From NCBI GenBank assembly GCA_019614645.1, contig JABWDB010000004.1, positions 15,562,001 to 15,626,000 of the forward strand: 64,000 nucleotides of DNA, read 5' to 3'. The notes under the pieces are model-generated. The model saw nothing but the letters and a program-made list of their open reading frames with translations, was not told the DNA's origin and ran no database searches. The DNA is from Stratiolaelaps scimitus (Eukaryota > Arthropoda > Arachnida > Mesostigmata > Laelapidae). Position numbers and translations under genes: made by a program. Shown here piece by piece: positions 40,232-52,770 of the stretch. Each line of letters starts with the position of its first letter. The first letter of the stretch is position 1.

Positions 40232-42479
40232 CTGAAATGTGAATGCAGATAGACGATTTGTTAATGTCCCCCCAAGAGCCGTCGACTGGGAGATCTCACT
40301 TTATTGTCATTTGCACGTTCAAGCTTACCAAATGTATCGTTGAGGACACTAAATAAATATAGTTATAAAAATGCCGTGTAAACATACATACTTAGCTTTA
40401 TCTTTCTATGCAACAGGGCATTCACACCATAGGAAATGTGACGTTACCCGCTTCTAGGATCAACGCGAATGGCGCAAGAATACTTGGGGTCGCGTTGATT
40501 TTTGGGGGAATTTGCACTTTTTGCTGCAGTGTCCATTTTTCTGATCGTTTGGAAACTACTCAGTGCTCGAAAAGAAGCCACGTTCCTGACGCGCGCGCAC
40601 TCCAAGTATGAACGCATTGTGTCGCGTACTGTGCGTCATTCGAAATGCGGGATAATTCGCATGATATGCCCTAATACATATTAATTTATACTAAATATAT
40701 ATAATTCGGATGCACGGATCAAAAAAGCGACAAGTGACGCGACCGCCGGCTCAAAACCTGCTCGAAATTGACGATCGAAAAATATCGGAAAACTCCTCCT
40801 CTGTGGCCATCACGGCTCACGATCGGTGCTTCGCCGCCGGCGCCTCACCGAGCGAGCGACAATGACATACAAGCGTACCAATCGCATCTCGCATCCTGCT
40901 CAATGGAGTCATCGATATCGAGATATCTGGCCTCTAGTCGTTTGATGAAAGCGTCGCCACTATGTCAGCTGTGAATTGTCACTCTTGTCGAGGCAGGTTG
41001 TAGATATGGTCATCACCGTCAGGCCACTTGATTAGCGGCCTGTGTTCCAAGCCTGACCCAACCGTCTTATTCGAATTGCTTCTCAACCAGAGGACGGTTG
41101 GTGTTTTTCAATCTGGCTGATGTGACCTCACCATTACGTCATGGGCATGGTCTGATGCCGTGCTGTCTAGCGAAGCGGTAAAAAGCAAGGTTAAGCTGCC
41201 TGCAATGCGGTCGTCGACCGTAACAACAATTTTTCAAGAACCTATACATGTGACCCCAGCCGGCCAAATGGTGCATTCGCATAGAGCCTGCTTGGGTCAA
41301 CCGTCGCTTACGTACTCGACACGACCTACTAACTGACTTCTGCCGTGAAGCTGACACAGCTGACATGACACATTCAACACACGTGGAAGTACCGGCTAAG
41401 AGCGTCGAACACCCAACATGTACCAATCCAGTCTGTCGGCGCCTATACTTGCTACATGGTGTCATGATTCAGTAGCGATTGAAAGCTTTGAATTTCCATT
41501 GGGGGCCGAACGAGAGTGAATCCGCAGACGAACCGCCGACTCGGTGAAGCATTCGCTCGTCGCTGACATATGTTGCTCTTGTATTTTCGTTGCTGACCGG
41601 CCATTTATCTGACTGACATCGAATCCTGCGCAAGGCGAATAACTGCGCATACGACAATCTACCAAAGCCTAAAGTTCTCCCATATACGACTGTAATGCTC
41701 GCGGTAACAAAAAAACGAGCGATGTACTATAGATGAGTGCGTGTATCCGTAGGCAAACGGCATCCGCACGATGTCGCAGGTCTTCTTCGCAACCTTTAAG
41801 GTATCATTTGGTAACCATTGGTGCTATGATATCGATAATTGATAGCCAACGAGGCCACAATCCCGGCAATCGGTCTGTTGCTCTGTATGTGTTGCATCTC
41901 CACCGCCGTATGATCTGTGAGTCCCGTGGCAATTGAGTGCAGGTAAAGAGAGACAGCGTTCGCGAGTTCACCGTATTCGATTGTGGCGTTTTGTGTATGG
42001 CTGATCCATTGAACTCTGTGAATATATGAGGCTTTCAAGGCTCTCATATACAGGCCAGTGAACACCTCAAAAGCTAGAAGCATTGGCCATAAATGAGACA
42101 GAAGCTGGCTTTTTCGAATCAATTCTCTAATATCCAATTAGTGCATGTAATTCCGAAGTATTACAAGTCGCTGACTATCCTTCACACCCACAGATTCAAC
42201 GAGGCGTCAATCCCCCACCCCGCATCAAATCAACTGCCATTGACGATCACTGCTATTTCAACGTAATTATCTTTTCAGATCCTAATTTGTTACATTTACT
42301 GTCGATCGTTGTTGTGTTCATTGAAACAAGACTAGATGAGCTGGTTGCAAATCGTCGGCAATTAATTACCTATCACGACCACACGCAGCAGGATAACCAA
42401 TTTGCTCCACCAATATCATTATTATTATTATTATTAGTCGAATAGCAGCACCTTCTTAAGGGACACCGTATTATTTCAA

Positions 42480-43200
42480 ACCGACAACTGTCATCGAAGT
42501 CTCTTCGTGCGGCCCCGCGGACGGCGGCAAGAAGCCTACACTCTTACCTACCTGTTGGCGTTAGCCTGCAATACGACCATCCCTGCACGATATATTTCGC
42601 CATCCGATTTCCCCGTCACATTGACGATCCATTCGATGGTCATCATCAAAGCGGAATTTCAATTTCTATTCCTTACGTATTCTAGCCTATACGGTGCTTA
42701 TGCTTGTACAATACTATTATACTAGGACACATTGTGCAGGAGACATCAACCACAGCCGCCAGTCGACGGTCGCAGCATTTTTTTGCCGGACGCTACGTAC
42801 GAACTGCGCGACAACAAGGGTCGTCCCTCGAGAATCGTCGTCGGCACAGGCAGCGTCTAACTATCAACTGCTTCCTTCCTGCGCTCCAGTGTTCACGCAA
42901 GATGTCTTTCAATAATGGAGGCCGCCGCCGCCGTCTTTCCGCGGCTAAGGCGTCCAGGTCGTCATCGGCGTGGTGTTTCATTTCCCGCTGTTCTACCCAT
43001 CGAGTCCGCTGACTGGCTCCAGCGGCAGTAGCAGCAGCCGCCAGCCGTATTGCGTTATCTGTTCAGCAGTTCCTTGCTATCAATGGTGTAATTGCGAGAC
43101 GGGCTGGCAGAGCAGCAGCAACTAGAACGAAACGCGCGCGCAACCTCGAGCGGACGCTGCACAGACGATGATAGTGACACCTATTTGTGTTGTTGTTGTC
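42480..43200 (-). promoter_or_regulatory. GC-rich island, possible CNPPD1 promoter and first exon
   Basis: The island lies 2.3-3.0 kb upstream of the first CNPPD1 exon that I can place. It resembles the islands upstream of TBC1D5 and the LAPTM4-like gene. An open minus frame at 42981-42793 begins MKHHADDDLDALAAERRRRR, but its best donor does not match the phase of the CNPPD1 exon at 40231, so I do not join them. Confidence 0.3.
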
Positions 43201-45341
43201 GTCGTTGTTGTTGCTGTCATCGTTGCTGTTGTTAACGTTGTGAACAAAGACAGTAGTAGTTCTTCGGTAAACGTGTGCTTGCTTGCGACGAGTAAGGGAT
43301 GCGCGTATCGATTATGGCAGAACGACGAACGGGGGTAGCCTAGCTATGCGTAAGAGAAGTCCGTACATGAATTCACCCGAACTCACCGCTGCTCGATCAT
43401 ACTGAATCAGTCGTCACATCGTCGCCGCTCCTATTGTACTCATTGTTTTTGTTCACAAAGATCACACAGAATAGGGCGCCTGGAAAATCGGAGCTCGAAA
43501 GGAAATCGTGCAAACTAACAGCGTCATAGTTGAAACAGACGAAATATCTCAATGAAAAGGCGAACATATATTCTCGTGATAACTCGACAATGGATGAACT
43601 CGAAATGCGTTCCCATGGACGAAACAGTTCGATAGGTCCACCGTAGTTCGTCCATGTGGATCCATTGTTCTCCAGTATTTCTTTATTCATTTGTTCCGTT
43701 CGTTTCCTCGACCGTTCACCTGGTTTTAGTCTTCTGTATTTCTTATTTTTATTGGTCGCTTGACTGTTGTCATTTCAGGTTGGCTGACCTCTGTGTTTGA
43801 TAGTCATACGTGTATATGCGGCATTGTCTACGCACGATTGACCACCATATTCGACGTCGTCCGTAGATTTAGCCGCGTGTCGTTCATTATTGTCATCATC
43901 ACCATCATAATCGTTAAGGTTAGTTCTGCGGGATCTACATCACGATTACCCCGTACGACACTTGAGTACTCTATGTGAACGCGAACAGATACCTAATAGT
44001 TCAGGACAGCCATTTGTGCATGAGCCCAGCAGAGCCGGTGACCATCGAATTGATTCTTCTCGAGTCACATTTCGTAAAGAGAGATTACATATTGTTCGAG
44101 GTTTATCAGATATCACATTTCGAAGGCCCTCGATTTCAAAAGACAGATGTACATCGTGTACAGCTGTGTAGAGAACGCCGGTATACGGCCGTGCATCGAC
44201 TTTGTACGCATACCGCTTGTGTCAGACCATGGACGTCATTATAACCAATGCAATTGTAATTGACATCATTACTTCATCATGGTGTATATGTATATATATA
44301 TATATATATCACTTTGTACTTGCAGCAAATGGGTACGGCGATACCGCATGCGTGTACTGGCAAATAAACATATGACTAATAGGCCACAACAAAGGCATTA
44401 GCAATAAACGATTGAACAGTTGAATTAAATTAGTAACATTTCCGATAGAATACCATTATTCACACGTCTCAATTTCGTATAGAAAATAACAGTGCATTTT
44501 AGAGCTTGGACAATAGTCAACTTTTAAAATCAGACCAATCAGCGTTAGGCTATTATCTGTAGGTAATTATTACTAAATTATTAAAGTCATTTTGACAACG
44601 AGCTGGCGCTTGGCGACCGCATACACGCCGCATGACGTGGCAATCATTGCTATCCGGGTGCCGACGGCCGAATCGAATAATCAGTTCCATAATGTGTTCG
44701 ATATTCGACATTTGATTGTATTCGACAATTTTAGCGAGATATGAAGATTATATATTATATCAATATTGTTATATTCGATCAAAATTCTCGTGTATCCAAC
44801 AGTTTGTTCTGAGGATGAACGTCATATTGCTTTGTTCACATCATGCGTGCCTTGGCCAGCAGGGCAATACTGCAAGATGACTGAAACCTATTAAACGTTG
44901 TCGACACCCTCATTCAACTGACCCTCGGTAAATAACACGTAAGCAAAATGCAGGTGAGAGGACAAGGAAATACATGGGGAAGAAAGATCTATCATTGAAG
45001 ATACAGGAAGGAGTTGTCAGAGAACGAGAATAGTGACGGGTTTCAATGGGGTGGTGCGAATTGTCACCAAATACGGGGGGGCTGATGGGGGGCAAAAACC
45101 GCTACGGTGTTTGGGGTTGTGATCACCATTACGAAGTAGACGTCTGTGTCACTCGTTCGTGTAAGATAATAATAATAATAATAATCGTCATTGGGACAGA
45201 TCGCCTTTGTATCGTACACGCGGAATAGTATATCACCTTGATTGTTGCTGTGTTATTGGAACACGCCTCCATGTTTATCTTCATAGACATTGTGTTTCCT
45301 TCTGAGTATTGTTGCGCTCTGCTTGTTATATACATGGTATC

Positions 45342-45372
<31 letters not shown>

Positions 45373-46099
45373 CGTAAATAGATCAAAGTTGAACCGCACT
45401 ATGCGCTCATATCTACTAAAAATGATTGGAGGATCACAACAGTTCAATCTCAGCGATCATGGACGCGTGTAGGTAATTCGGAAATATAATACTTTGTGGT
45501 GAGAGAATGATATTAAAGAAAGTACATGGCAAATATTGTATATTGCTAGTCTTGGTCAACTGAATAATACAGTGTGCTCTAGAAAGAATATATGCAGCGG
45601 GAAACATCATTCGACCCAAAATCGAAACAGAAATTTCTATCAATAATATTCAAGTACTATGTAAACGAACTTAAATACTTTGCATTTGGGAAAAGACCGT
45701 GCCCTTGTCAATCAGATCAGCCTCGTACCGCTAACGTATATAATAATAATAATAATTATAACGAATTATTATTAAATATTTTCTTAAAGATAACAACATT
45801 GATTAACAATAACGACGACAGCCAGGCAATCGCCCAAATTCGACTTTTTGCAAAGGTGAGATGGAGACACACCCACCTAAAGGCGCTGACTTCTGCCGTA
45901 GACAATCGCTGATATATGATATTATGTGATATGATATGTGCCGCGGTAATGGATACCATAGCTCAGCTCATGAACCCCTACCGTCTAATAGAATAGACTA
46001 CTCAACATCGTCGTACGATACGAGCGGCAGGACACCTCAACACGGATTGACAACGGGTCAATATTACGTAACCACCAATGTTACGCAACAACCAATATA

Positions 46100-47160
46100 A
46101 AGTGGGAATTGTTTTCGGCCGCAAATGACCGCAGATCGCTCAAACTCGGGGCAGACGACAAAACAGGTACGCTGCTGCGGACGCGAGTCGCCGTCACTGT
46201 TGCGATTGCTGTTACTTTTACGAGTCAATACAGCAGGTTGTTTTGTTATCCTCACAAACAACGCGGAGTGGTTGACCTCGCGGTGCGAGATAGGAAGTCG
46301 ATCACTGCCGCCTCAGCTCCTGTTGGAGCCGACCAACTCAGGCCAAAATCGGCCTGGCCTGGTCAATCTGTCCGCCTGTGTCTGGACATTTCGATTAGTT
46401 GGCATTGGTCGTCCATCCTTTCGTTTGGCCGCTTGTAGCTGTTGTTATTGCAGCAGTAACTTGTTGTCTCTAATGGCTAGTACAACTGCAGTTGCGAATA
46501 GCAGCGCCGCCTGAATCTACCGATATCAAGCAACGGCCAACCCTGTCCGACGCCCGAGACAACAACAACAGCAACAACAACAACCTGGACCGTCATCCAG
46601 TGCTCGATCGTCGCGGTGACTCACCAGCACGATGTGGCGTACATGTTCCGCTGTGCCGTTGTAGCTAAGTGGACAGATCAGGGGTTGTTGTTGTTGTTGC
46701 TGTCGCCGCCACAGTTGTTATAAGGAACTGGTTGGCTGCCCGACTTGAACAGTGGTGGCAATGCAGTCATTCAGGCCGAATCGCTGCTGGTCGAGACTGC
46801 ACGCACACACACGCACTCATTCGAGCGGGCGTCTATCCGTCATCCATGCGAGCGAGCCATTATAGCCAGTGAGCGAGTCAGCGGCCGAGAGAGGTGAGAG
46901 GTGGATGGCAATCGCTGCCATGCCGCTGCTGTCGAACTGCCTTGACTCGCGTTGCCACAGCAGGCGTTTTCGTTTCAATCAGTTTCGTTTGCAAGAGAAG
47001 GCGATGAATGGTTGGCTTGCAGCAACACTCGGCTAGGGCAGGATCGTGTTTTGGTATACGGCCATACGGCCGTCATCATAATCGCCACCACCATCAGCAG
47101 TGGCCAACAGCAGCAGCAGCATTACTAGCGCTACCGCTGTTACCAAGAGGCCAGTCTAAA
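46100..47160. promoter_or_regulatory. orphan GC/CAG-rich island
   Basis: The stretch is rich in CAG, CAA and GTT triplets and CpG, like the promoter-associated islands elsewhere in the window. No coding exon follows on either strand before TBC1D5, which is transcribed toward it and ends at 48148. A short plus-strand frame starting at 46125 reaches a donor-like ACAG|GTACGC (about 46166) but has no recognisable continuation. Confidence 0.25.
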
Positions 47161-47524
47161 ACGCTGGCCCCACTGCATAGTAAAGTAGCCAGGCCTTAAT
47201 GTTGTTGCCGTTGTTTTCGGTAAAACGGTCATAATACGAGTTAGATGTCCTCCACTGTAGGGGCTACTTGCGTTGGACGGGTTCGCTTTTCTCGATATAG
47301 GTATGCTATTGTCGTGTTCCTCTGTATTTATATATATATATATATGTATGTGTGTGTTTGTGTGCATATTGATATATTCTCCATACGGGGAGACACCACG
47401 CTATACACGACTATAGCGAGGTACACCGTCGATTCACCGGCGGTTATATGAAAATAACCCACAATAAAGCGGCCGGTGTAACGCATTCTTGTGGTTATTT
47501 GTCCGTTATTCTCGTCTATATGGT

Positions 47525-47525
47525 T

Positions 47526-47564
<39 letters not shown>

Positions 47565-47574
47565 ATATATATAT
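47525..47574. repeat. (TA)n microsatellite
   Basis: About 50 bases of TA dinucleotide with one phase interruption, just downstream of TBC1D5. Confidence 0.85.
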
Positions 47575-47959
47575 GGTCCTAAACGCTACTGCTTTATACG
47601 CTTATCGTGCGCAAAATATCAGGTCTGTTCTAACAATCGAGCGGAAACAGGTTTTTCACCATTGTGAAAACAGGGAGGGTGGGCTACATTTTTACAACGT
47701 GGAAATGTAGACACCGAGAGAATGTGTACGAACGCTGGTCTCCCGAGGGTCGGACTGATCTAACTTCAGATCGATTGATTATTTATAGTTCCGTAATAAT
47801 CGTAAATATTTTATATACATACACTCTACGGTGTAGATTTATCTGAATAGGCACAGCATATATATCGTTCCCATTGTGTAAATGTCTCCTATCGTATGTC
47901 GAACACCTGAAGGTAGACTGATGTGCACAACATGTCAGTACGGGATTTCACACACACAC

Positions 47960-47961
<2 letters not shown>

Positions 47962-47988
<27 letters not shown>
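47962..47988. repeat. (CA)n then (TA)n microsatellite
   Basis: A short CA run (about 47949-47960) passes directly into about 27 bases of TA. Confidence 0.8.
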
Positions 47989-47992
<4 letters not shown>

Positions 47993-48147
47993 TTATCTAG
48001 ATATCAGTATGCCACGTCTTACAGGCTCGCACGCACACGATGTTCTGAGCTAATACTCGTTAGGCTTTGGAGCTAATTAGTGAACATGCGGATCATCTTT
48101 GTCACTACCATCGTCTCGATCGGGGCATCGAATACCCATCTAGTTGT

Positions 48148-49776
48148 CTAGTCTCTATTAATAAGCCCGTTGAGTCTTTTCTTGAGAGTTTCGATCGAAC
48201 CGTTGTGGGTCGAGGTATTTCCGGCTGCGTTCTCCTGTTGTGGGGTCCCTACAAGGGTCCACCCACCTTCGCCGCCTTCGTCAAGTAGGTCGTCCGCCCC
48301 CGAGATCTCTTTGAGCTGGTCGCGAGCACTCTTCAACTGCGCCAGTGCGACGAGGGCATCCTCCGACCCGACAGTATGCACGAGCCCCTGCTGTAGGGTC
48401 GTCAGATGAACGTCCATCGACAGGGCGCACTCGGCTACTCGCGATTTCAGCTGCGCGAGCTGCTTCGCCGTAGCAGTCATGCTGAGCTCGCGCTCTACGC
48501 CTCCACCACCACCACCATAGGGCTCCTTGCCACTGCTGGCCATATTCTGCCAATTGACCTCTTCGTCGACCTCGGGTGAACAAAAGTCCAGCGTCTGGGG
48601 ACGCGGCGCCTTGTTTCTCTTCGGAGACTTTGGCCGCTCGTGAATCACCTGCCGAAGAGGTCGCGGATATTTGTAGTGGTCCCGAAAATGGAGCGCGAGC
48701 TTAATGACGTACGACACTTTGACATCGTCCGGATAGCGCATCAGCAAGCCGAGACAGTCGCTGTAATCGGCCGTCAGCAGGCGTTCCCGAATGGCGATAA
48801 GCATAGCGGCGAAGATGTAGTCGGCGAGATCGAGCGAGATCGAGTCAGCGAAAATTGTATCCCACAGACTCAAGACGCTATGAAGTGGGTACTCGCGGCC
48901 GAAGAGCAGACGCAACCATCGAATGCCGTACACTTGAGGATTGATCTCGAGGCACTCGAGATGCGCCTGCAAGGTCGGGTCTAACCTTTTGAGTATATGC
49001 TGGTTGATCTTGCTGAGCTTCAATCCGAGAACCGTGTGTGTTTCGACAGCGTTGCGCGAGAACGGCTGAGGGACTTCCGCTCGACTTGGTTCACAGTGCT
49101 CCGCGCATGAGTACCAGCTTTCCAGCGTTTCCATCAGTGAGCAGAACATTGAGTAGGCATCGTGGGCGAGATATGCCGGGTCAAGGACGTCAGCCAACAT
49201 TCGTAAGCTTCCGTCGGTAAGCCGTTCCAGATGACGATTCTTTCGGGCCTCGTTGTACGCCCGCTGATCGGAGTACATCACGTAGATGATGGGTGCAAGA
49301 ATTTCGTGCATTCCCTGTCGATAGGAGAGACTCGGCTTTGACCTCGAGTAATAAAATAGCACTGATGTCATCGCGTCCTGAATGTCGGGCCTTTGAAAGA
49401 CGTCCACTTCTGGCCAGGTGCGCACCACATCCTGCTGGATCATCTGGCGGAGCTCCTCATCCTGGAAGTATTTGTTCCACTTCGACTGGTCGTCCTGCGA
49501 GAGCGGGTTGTCGCCCACTTCCTGTCGGGGATCGAGCTCAAACTCCTTCACCTTCTTGGCGTACTCTTGGCGCTTTTTCTGGAGCGCCTGCGGCCATTCA
49601 ACGCGATCCTCGGGTAGGCAGTCGAGAAAGATCCGCCAGCAGAGTGATCGAAATTTCGTCGTAGAGTGAAGCCGCATATCCAGCGCCAGTCCGCGCAGGT
49701 AGTCGTCGAGGTCTGCCCGTGACGTCTCGAACAACAGCTCAAATTCGTCCGCGTACCCCCCGCAGCACTGCTCCAT
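48148..49776 (-). CDS. TBC1D5: TBC1 domain family member 5, Rab7 GTPase-activating protein
   Basis: TBC1D5 is a Rab GAP that binds retromer and Atg8-family proteins and switches off Rab7 on late endosomes and autophagosomes. A single exon encodes 542 residues from ATG 49776, which has a strong context (AACCATGG); upstream the frame has no ATG. The N-terminus has FRSLCWRIFLDCLPEDR, then NPLSQDDQSKWNKYFQDEELR, the arginine finger in QQDVVRT (R119), the glutamine finger in YRQGMHE (Q154), INPQVYGIRWLRLLFGREYPL and DYIFAAMLIAIRERLL, typical of TBC1D5 and not of other TBC proteins. The C-terminal part is shorter than in human (about 795 residues) but keeps a helical region and an acidic segment ending in WTLV (W506), a plausible LC3-interacting motif. 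Confidence 0.95.
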   Translation of the reverse strand: MEQCCGGYADEFELLFETSRADLDDYLRGLALDMRLHSTTKFRSLCWRIFLDCLPEDRVEWPQALQKKRQEYAKKVKEFELDPRQEVGDNPLSQDDQSKWNKYFQDEELRQMIQQDVVRTWPEVDVFQRPDIQDAMTSVLFYYSRSKPSLSYRQGMHEILAPIIYVMYSDQRAYNEARKNRHLERLTDGSLRMLADVLDPAYLAHDAYSMFCSLMETLESWYSCAEHCEPSRAEVPQPFSRNAVETHTVLGLKLSKINQHILKRLDPTLQAHLECLEINPQVYGIRWLRLLFGREYPLHSVLSLWDTIFADSISLDLADYIFAAMLIAIRERLLTADYSDCLGLLMRYPDDVKVSYVIKLALHFRDHYKYPRPLRQVIHERPKSPKRNKAPRPQTLDFCSPEVDEEVNWQNMASSGKEPYGGGGGGVERELSMTATAKQLAQLKSRVAECALSMDVHLTTLQQGLVHTVGSEDALVALAQLKSARDQLKEISGADDLLDEGGEGGWTLVGTPQQENAAGNTSTHNGSIETLKKRLNGLINRD

Positions 49777-51500
49777 GGTTACTTCGTCGCTTGTTGCCCG
49801 CCTCGATGAGAGGATGCCCACGAGCAGAGGCTGCCGTTGCTCCCGCCGACCGTTACTGTTCTATTCACGCTGGCCGTCGCCCTGGTGTCGCCGTTGCTGA
49901 TCTCAACACCCGCTGCGCTGTTACCACTCACTTGCAACATACACCAACAGCAAACGAACAACAACAAGAGAGAAAATAATAATAATAATAATAATAGCAG
50001 CAACAACTACAAAGACGATTTCGGCTATTTTCCTTCTCTACACCGCCGTTGTGCTGTTGTGTGCTACCACCAAACGACAGGATTGTATATGTGTACCATT
50101 TTTTGTTGGCAGTTTGTAGCTAGCGAGGACAACGGATCGCTGCGAGGGGGAACGATCGTGGCTAATGGTTTAGCCGTATTGCAATAGCACGCATGTCTTG
50201 CTGCCGTGTTGACTTGAGCGGCCCGGAAATGGCGACCCGCAGGCGTCAACAAACGCCGACAATGGAGACGGGACAGGAGGAGCGGGTGGTTTTGCTCGAG
50301 GTGGACAGCGACACGACACCAGCACGATCGTACGGGGCGATAGTGGTCGCGGAGGTGGCGACGGCCGCCAACGGCGAATGTGCCTAGTGTACACGCATCA
50401 AACACTGGCCTACTGCCGAACGGACGGTGCTTAGCGTTCGATAGAACTAATTGACGACAACTTAACTAGCAAAGTACCATTCACCAGCAGCACCTCGATG
50501 GCAACTCGATGCACAGCGCGCGTTGTATAGCTCCGACCTAACCAGCGGGATGGCGATCGACCCGCATGACACACGGATGGGCGGATTCACGCTGGTGAAC
50601 CAAGCTGCCACTTCAATTCGTCTGCTTTGCCTTGATAATCAACATATGAAGTCCGAACTATTCTTGGGTGTGGACTTTTTAATCACGACCCCAATCTAAT
50701 AACTGCTTGTTTTTCGCTCTGGGGTTCGCAGGTATACTGCAAGCAGTAGTGGCAATCGTGGTAGTAGTTGTTGTTGTAGTTGTAGTGGTCGCTGTAGTGG
50801 TCTTCGTCGTTCATAAGTAGTGCTAATTTTCACGTTGGGCAGTAGAGGGGATGCGAATTCATTCATTAACTGGCGGTTTGTCGTCACTGATGATGCGGCA
50901 AAACTGGACGAGAACAAGTTGAACACGGGAAACTAGCATTGCTCTTGCTGTTCTCGTTACAGAATTCACGTCAGTTCAGCCAGACTAACACTACTACTGC
51001 TGTTGCTGCTACTGTTATTGCTGATGTAGCCAGCTGTTGTTGCTGACGGCAGATATTTTCACTGTTGTTCTTGTTGTTGTTGTTATTATTACTACTATTG
51101 TTGCAATAGAAGATGATTCACAAATAGCATGAAGCCCGCGATAGGGCGGCACTCACTTGGAAGTCGCAGAAGATCTCATCATCGTCAGGCGACTCGCTGG
51201 CCTGCCGGGTATCCGAGCCTTGCGGGGAGCCCCGCAAATCGCCACCCATCCTGGGCACGGCAGATGCTGCTGCAGCTGTTATACCTCAGGAGACCTCCAC
51301 CGTGTGCTCTTGGTACGAACGTCCGTTCGCGATCTAATACCAACCCGCCCGTCCGCCGCTGTTTCCGTACACAATTGCACCCACACAATCACTCACTGTA
51401 CAATCTCTACTATCAATTTCAGCGCTCGATTGAGGCGATGGATGGGCGCAGCGCCACCCCGTATGCGCCTTAGAGTGCCAGACAATACTGCTGCTGCTCT
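49777..51500 (-). promoter_or_regulatory. GC/triplet-rich TBC1D5 promoter and 5' UTR region
   Basis: It is directly upstream of the TBC1D5 ATG, GC-rich and full of GTT/CAA/CAG triplet runs, in contrast to the AT-rich DNA beyond 52 kb. No TATA box was identified. Confidence 0.4.
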
Positions 51501-52256
51501 GCTGATGCGATCACTGCGAGCGGCATCATTCAGCACAACTATCCTCTATATATGGCTGTGTGAGTTTGCGTGTGAATGTATCTCCGTCGCCTGCTCGTAT
51601 CTCTTTCTCTCTCTCTATCTATCTATCTATGTTGAAAATATGGCCACTGGGCCAGGGCGACTGCGATGTCCCGCTGCCGCTGTGGGATGACTGCTGGCTG
51701 CTGGGTCGGCGTATCGGCGCGCGCAAGTGGCTGTGTGCGACGGCCAAGGGTGGATATTTACCGGTTACACCGAGACGGCGGTATATTTGAAGTTCACGTA
51801 AATAGCTCAAAGCCTGTTGCAGAGGAGAGCGAAAATCAAATCGAAATAGCACTAATGGAAGAATGTGAAAAGGATTCGATGACAAGGGCTCAAGGTGGGG
51901 TTCAGAATATATTCTCCAAGAGGGAACGCCTTGTGCGTTCTCGGCAGGATGGTCGACGATGCAGGAGTGATGATTAGTAACCTCGATGATCATAGTTCGG
52001 GCCACGTGCTGAAATTTGTACGTTGACAGGTCAACTGTAAGTTGATCTACGTGCTCTTTGGGTCAATCGTTAGCTCACTGAATTGTTGAAAGAAAGCCGA
52101 TACTACTAGTAATCATAATTCGAAGCTACTTAATTTCGCCAGACGTGTACTGAGGTATATTCTGTGAATGATGTGAATTATTATTACGACACAGATACTG
52201 CCATCAAGAACGACAACACCATTAGAGATGATGTTTTTTCTCTAGGGCAATGTAAA

Positions 52257-52266
<10 letters not shown>

Positions 52267-52309
<43 letters not shown>
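52267..52309. repeat. (TA)n microsatellite
   Basis: About 43 bases of pure TA dinucleotide. Confidence 0.85.
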
Positions 52310-52310
<1 letters not shown>

Positions 52311-52684
52311 TACAAATAGACGAGAACGAGCGTGCTAATGCGCTTATAAAATGTAAAAAATGCTGTGAATATCTTGTGTTAACGTAGTTAAAGGAATGAG
52401 CTTTGTATAATTAAGACATTAGTTCCTCTTAGCCAAGCGGTTATGATATAATACCCAGTACAGCAAATGCCAGCAAAAAGGACGCTGCTCGTTTATCCCT
52501 TGGTAATTAAACCATTTTTGAATTCGCAATGAGTGTATCTGACAGAGAGTATCGTTATTATTTCCGGTACGCCGTAGGTACACTCGCTAAGTCGTCTCTG
52601 ACTGTTGGCGAAAGCTCAGTATGAGCCACATTATAGGCTCTTAAAGAAGTGCCGCTACACAGCCGTAATGACGCTTTCCATGAA

Positions 52685-52770
52685 AAGACAGCTGAGAGTC
52701 AACTATGAAACTTAGCAAGACTCTGGCAGAAAAAGCAGGAGTTCGCAGGTTCGAACCCAGCTATTGCACA
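52685..52770 (+). mobile_element. tRNA-like repeat fragment
   Basis: A box B GGTTCGAACCC (52748-52758) follows a box A-like CTTAGCAAGACTCTGGCAG at about the spacing of a tRNA gene. No full cloverleaf was seen, so a decayed SINE head is more likely than a functional tRNA. Confidence 0.35.

Larger units (their letters stand above)
40232..48147. other. long gene-poor region between CNPPD1 and TBC1D5
   Basis: No recognisable exon was found in nearly 8 kb. Contents are a GC-rich island (42.48-43.20 kb) with CAG/GTT triplets, a second GC-rich island (46.1-47.16 kb), (TA)n tracts at about 45342-45369, 47525-47574 and 47962-47988, and small ATT/TTA tracts (42416-42435, 45167-45184). An open minus frame at 41139-41465 is cysteine- and arginine-rich but unrecognised. 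The first exon of CNPPD1 should lie somewhere here. Confidence 0.5.

Noticed and set aside
41139..41665. Minus-strand frames rich in cysteine and arginine
   Set aside because: They looked briefly like a zinc-finger or transposon remnant, but cysteine spacing fits no family and the frames are in different phases without splice signals.
42793..42981. Candidate first exon for CNPPD1
   Set aside because: The frame has a good-looking acidic and basic start, but its best donor (GTACGT) leaves phase 1, which would put a stop in the CNPPD1 exon at 40231.
46125..46514. 129-codon plus-strand frame
   Set aside because: It lies in a GC-rich island with CTG/GTT triplets; leucine, cysteine and serine runs, no domain.
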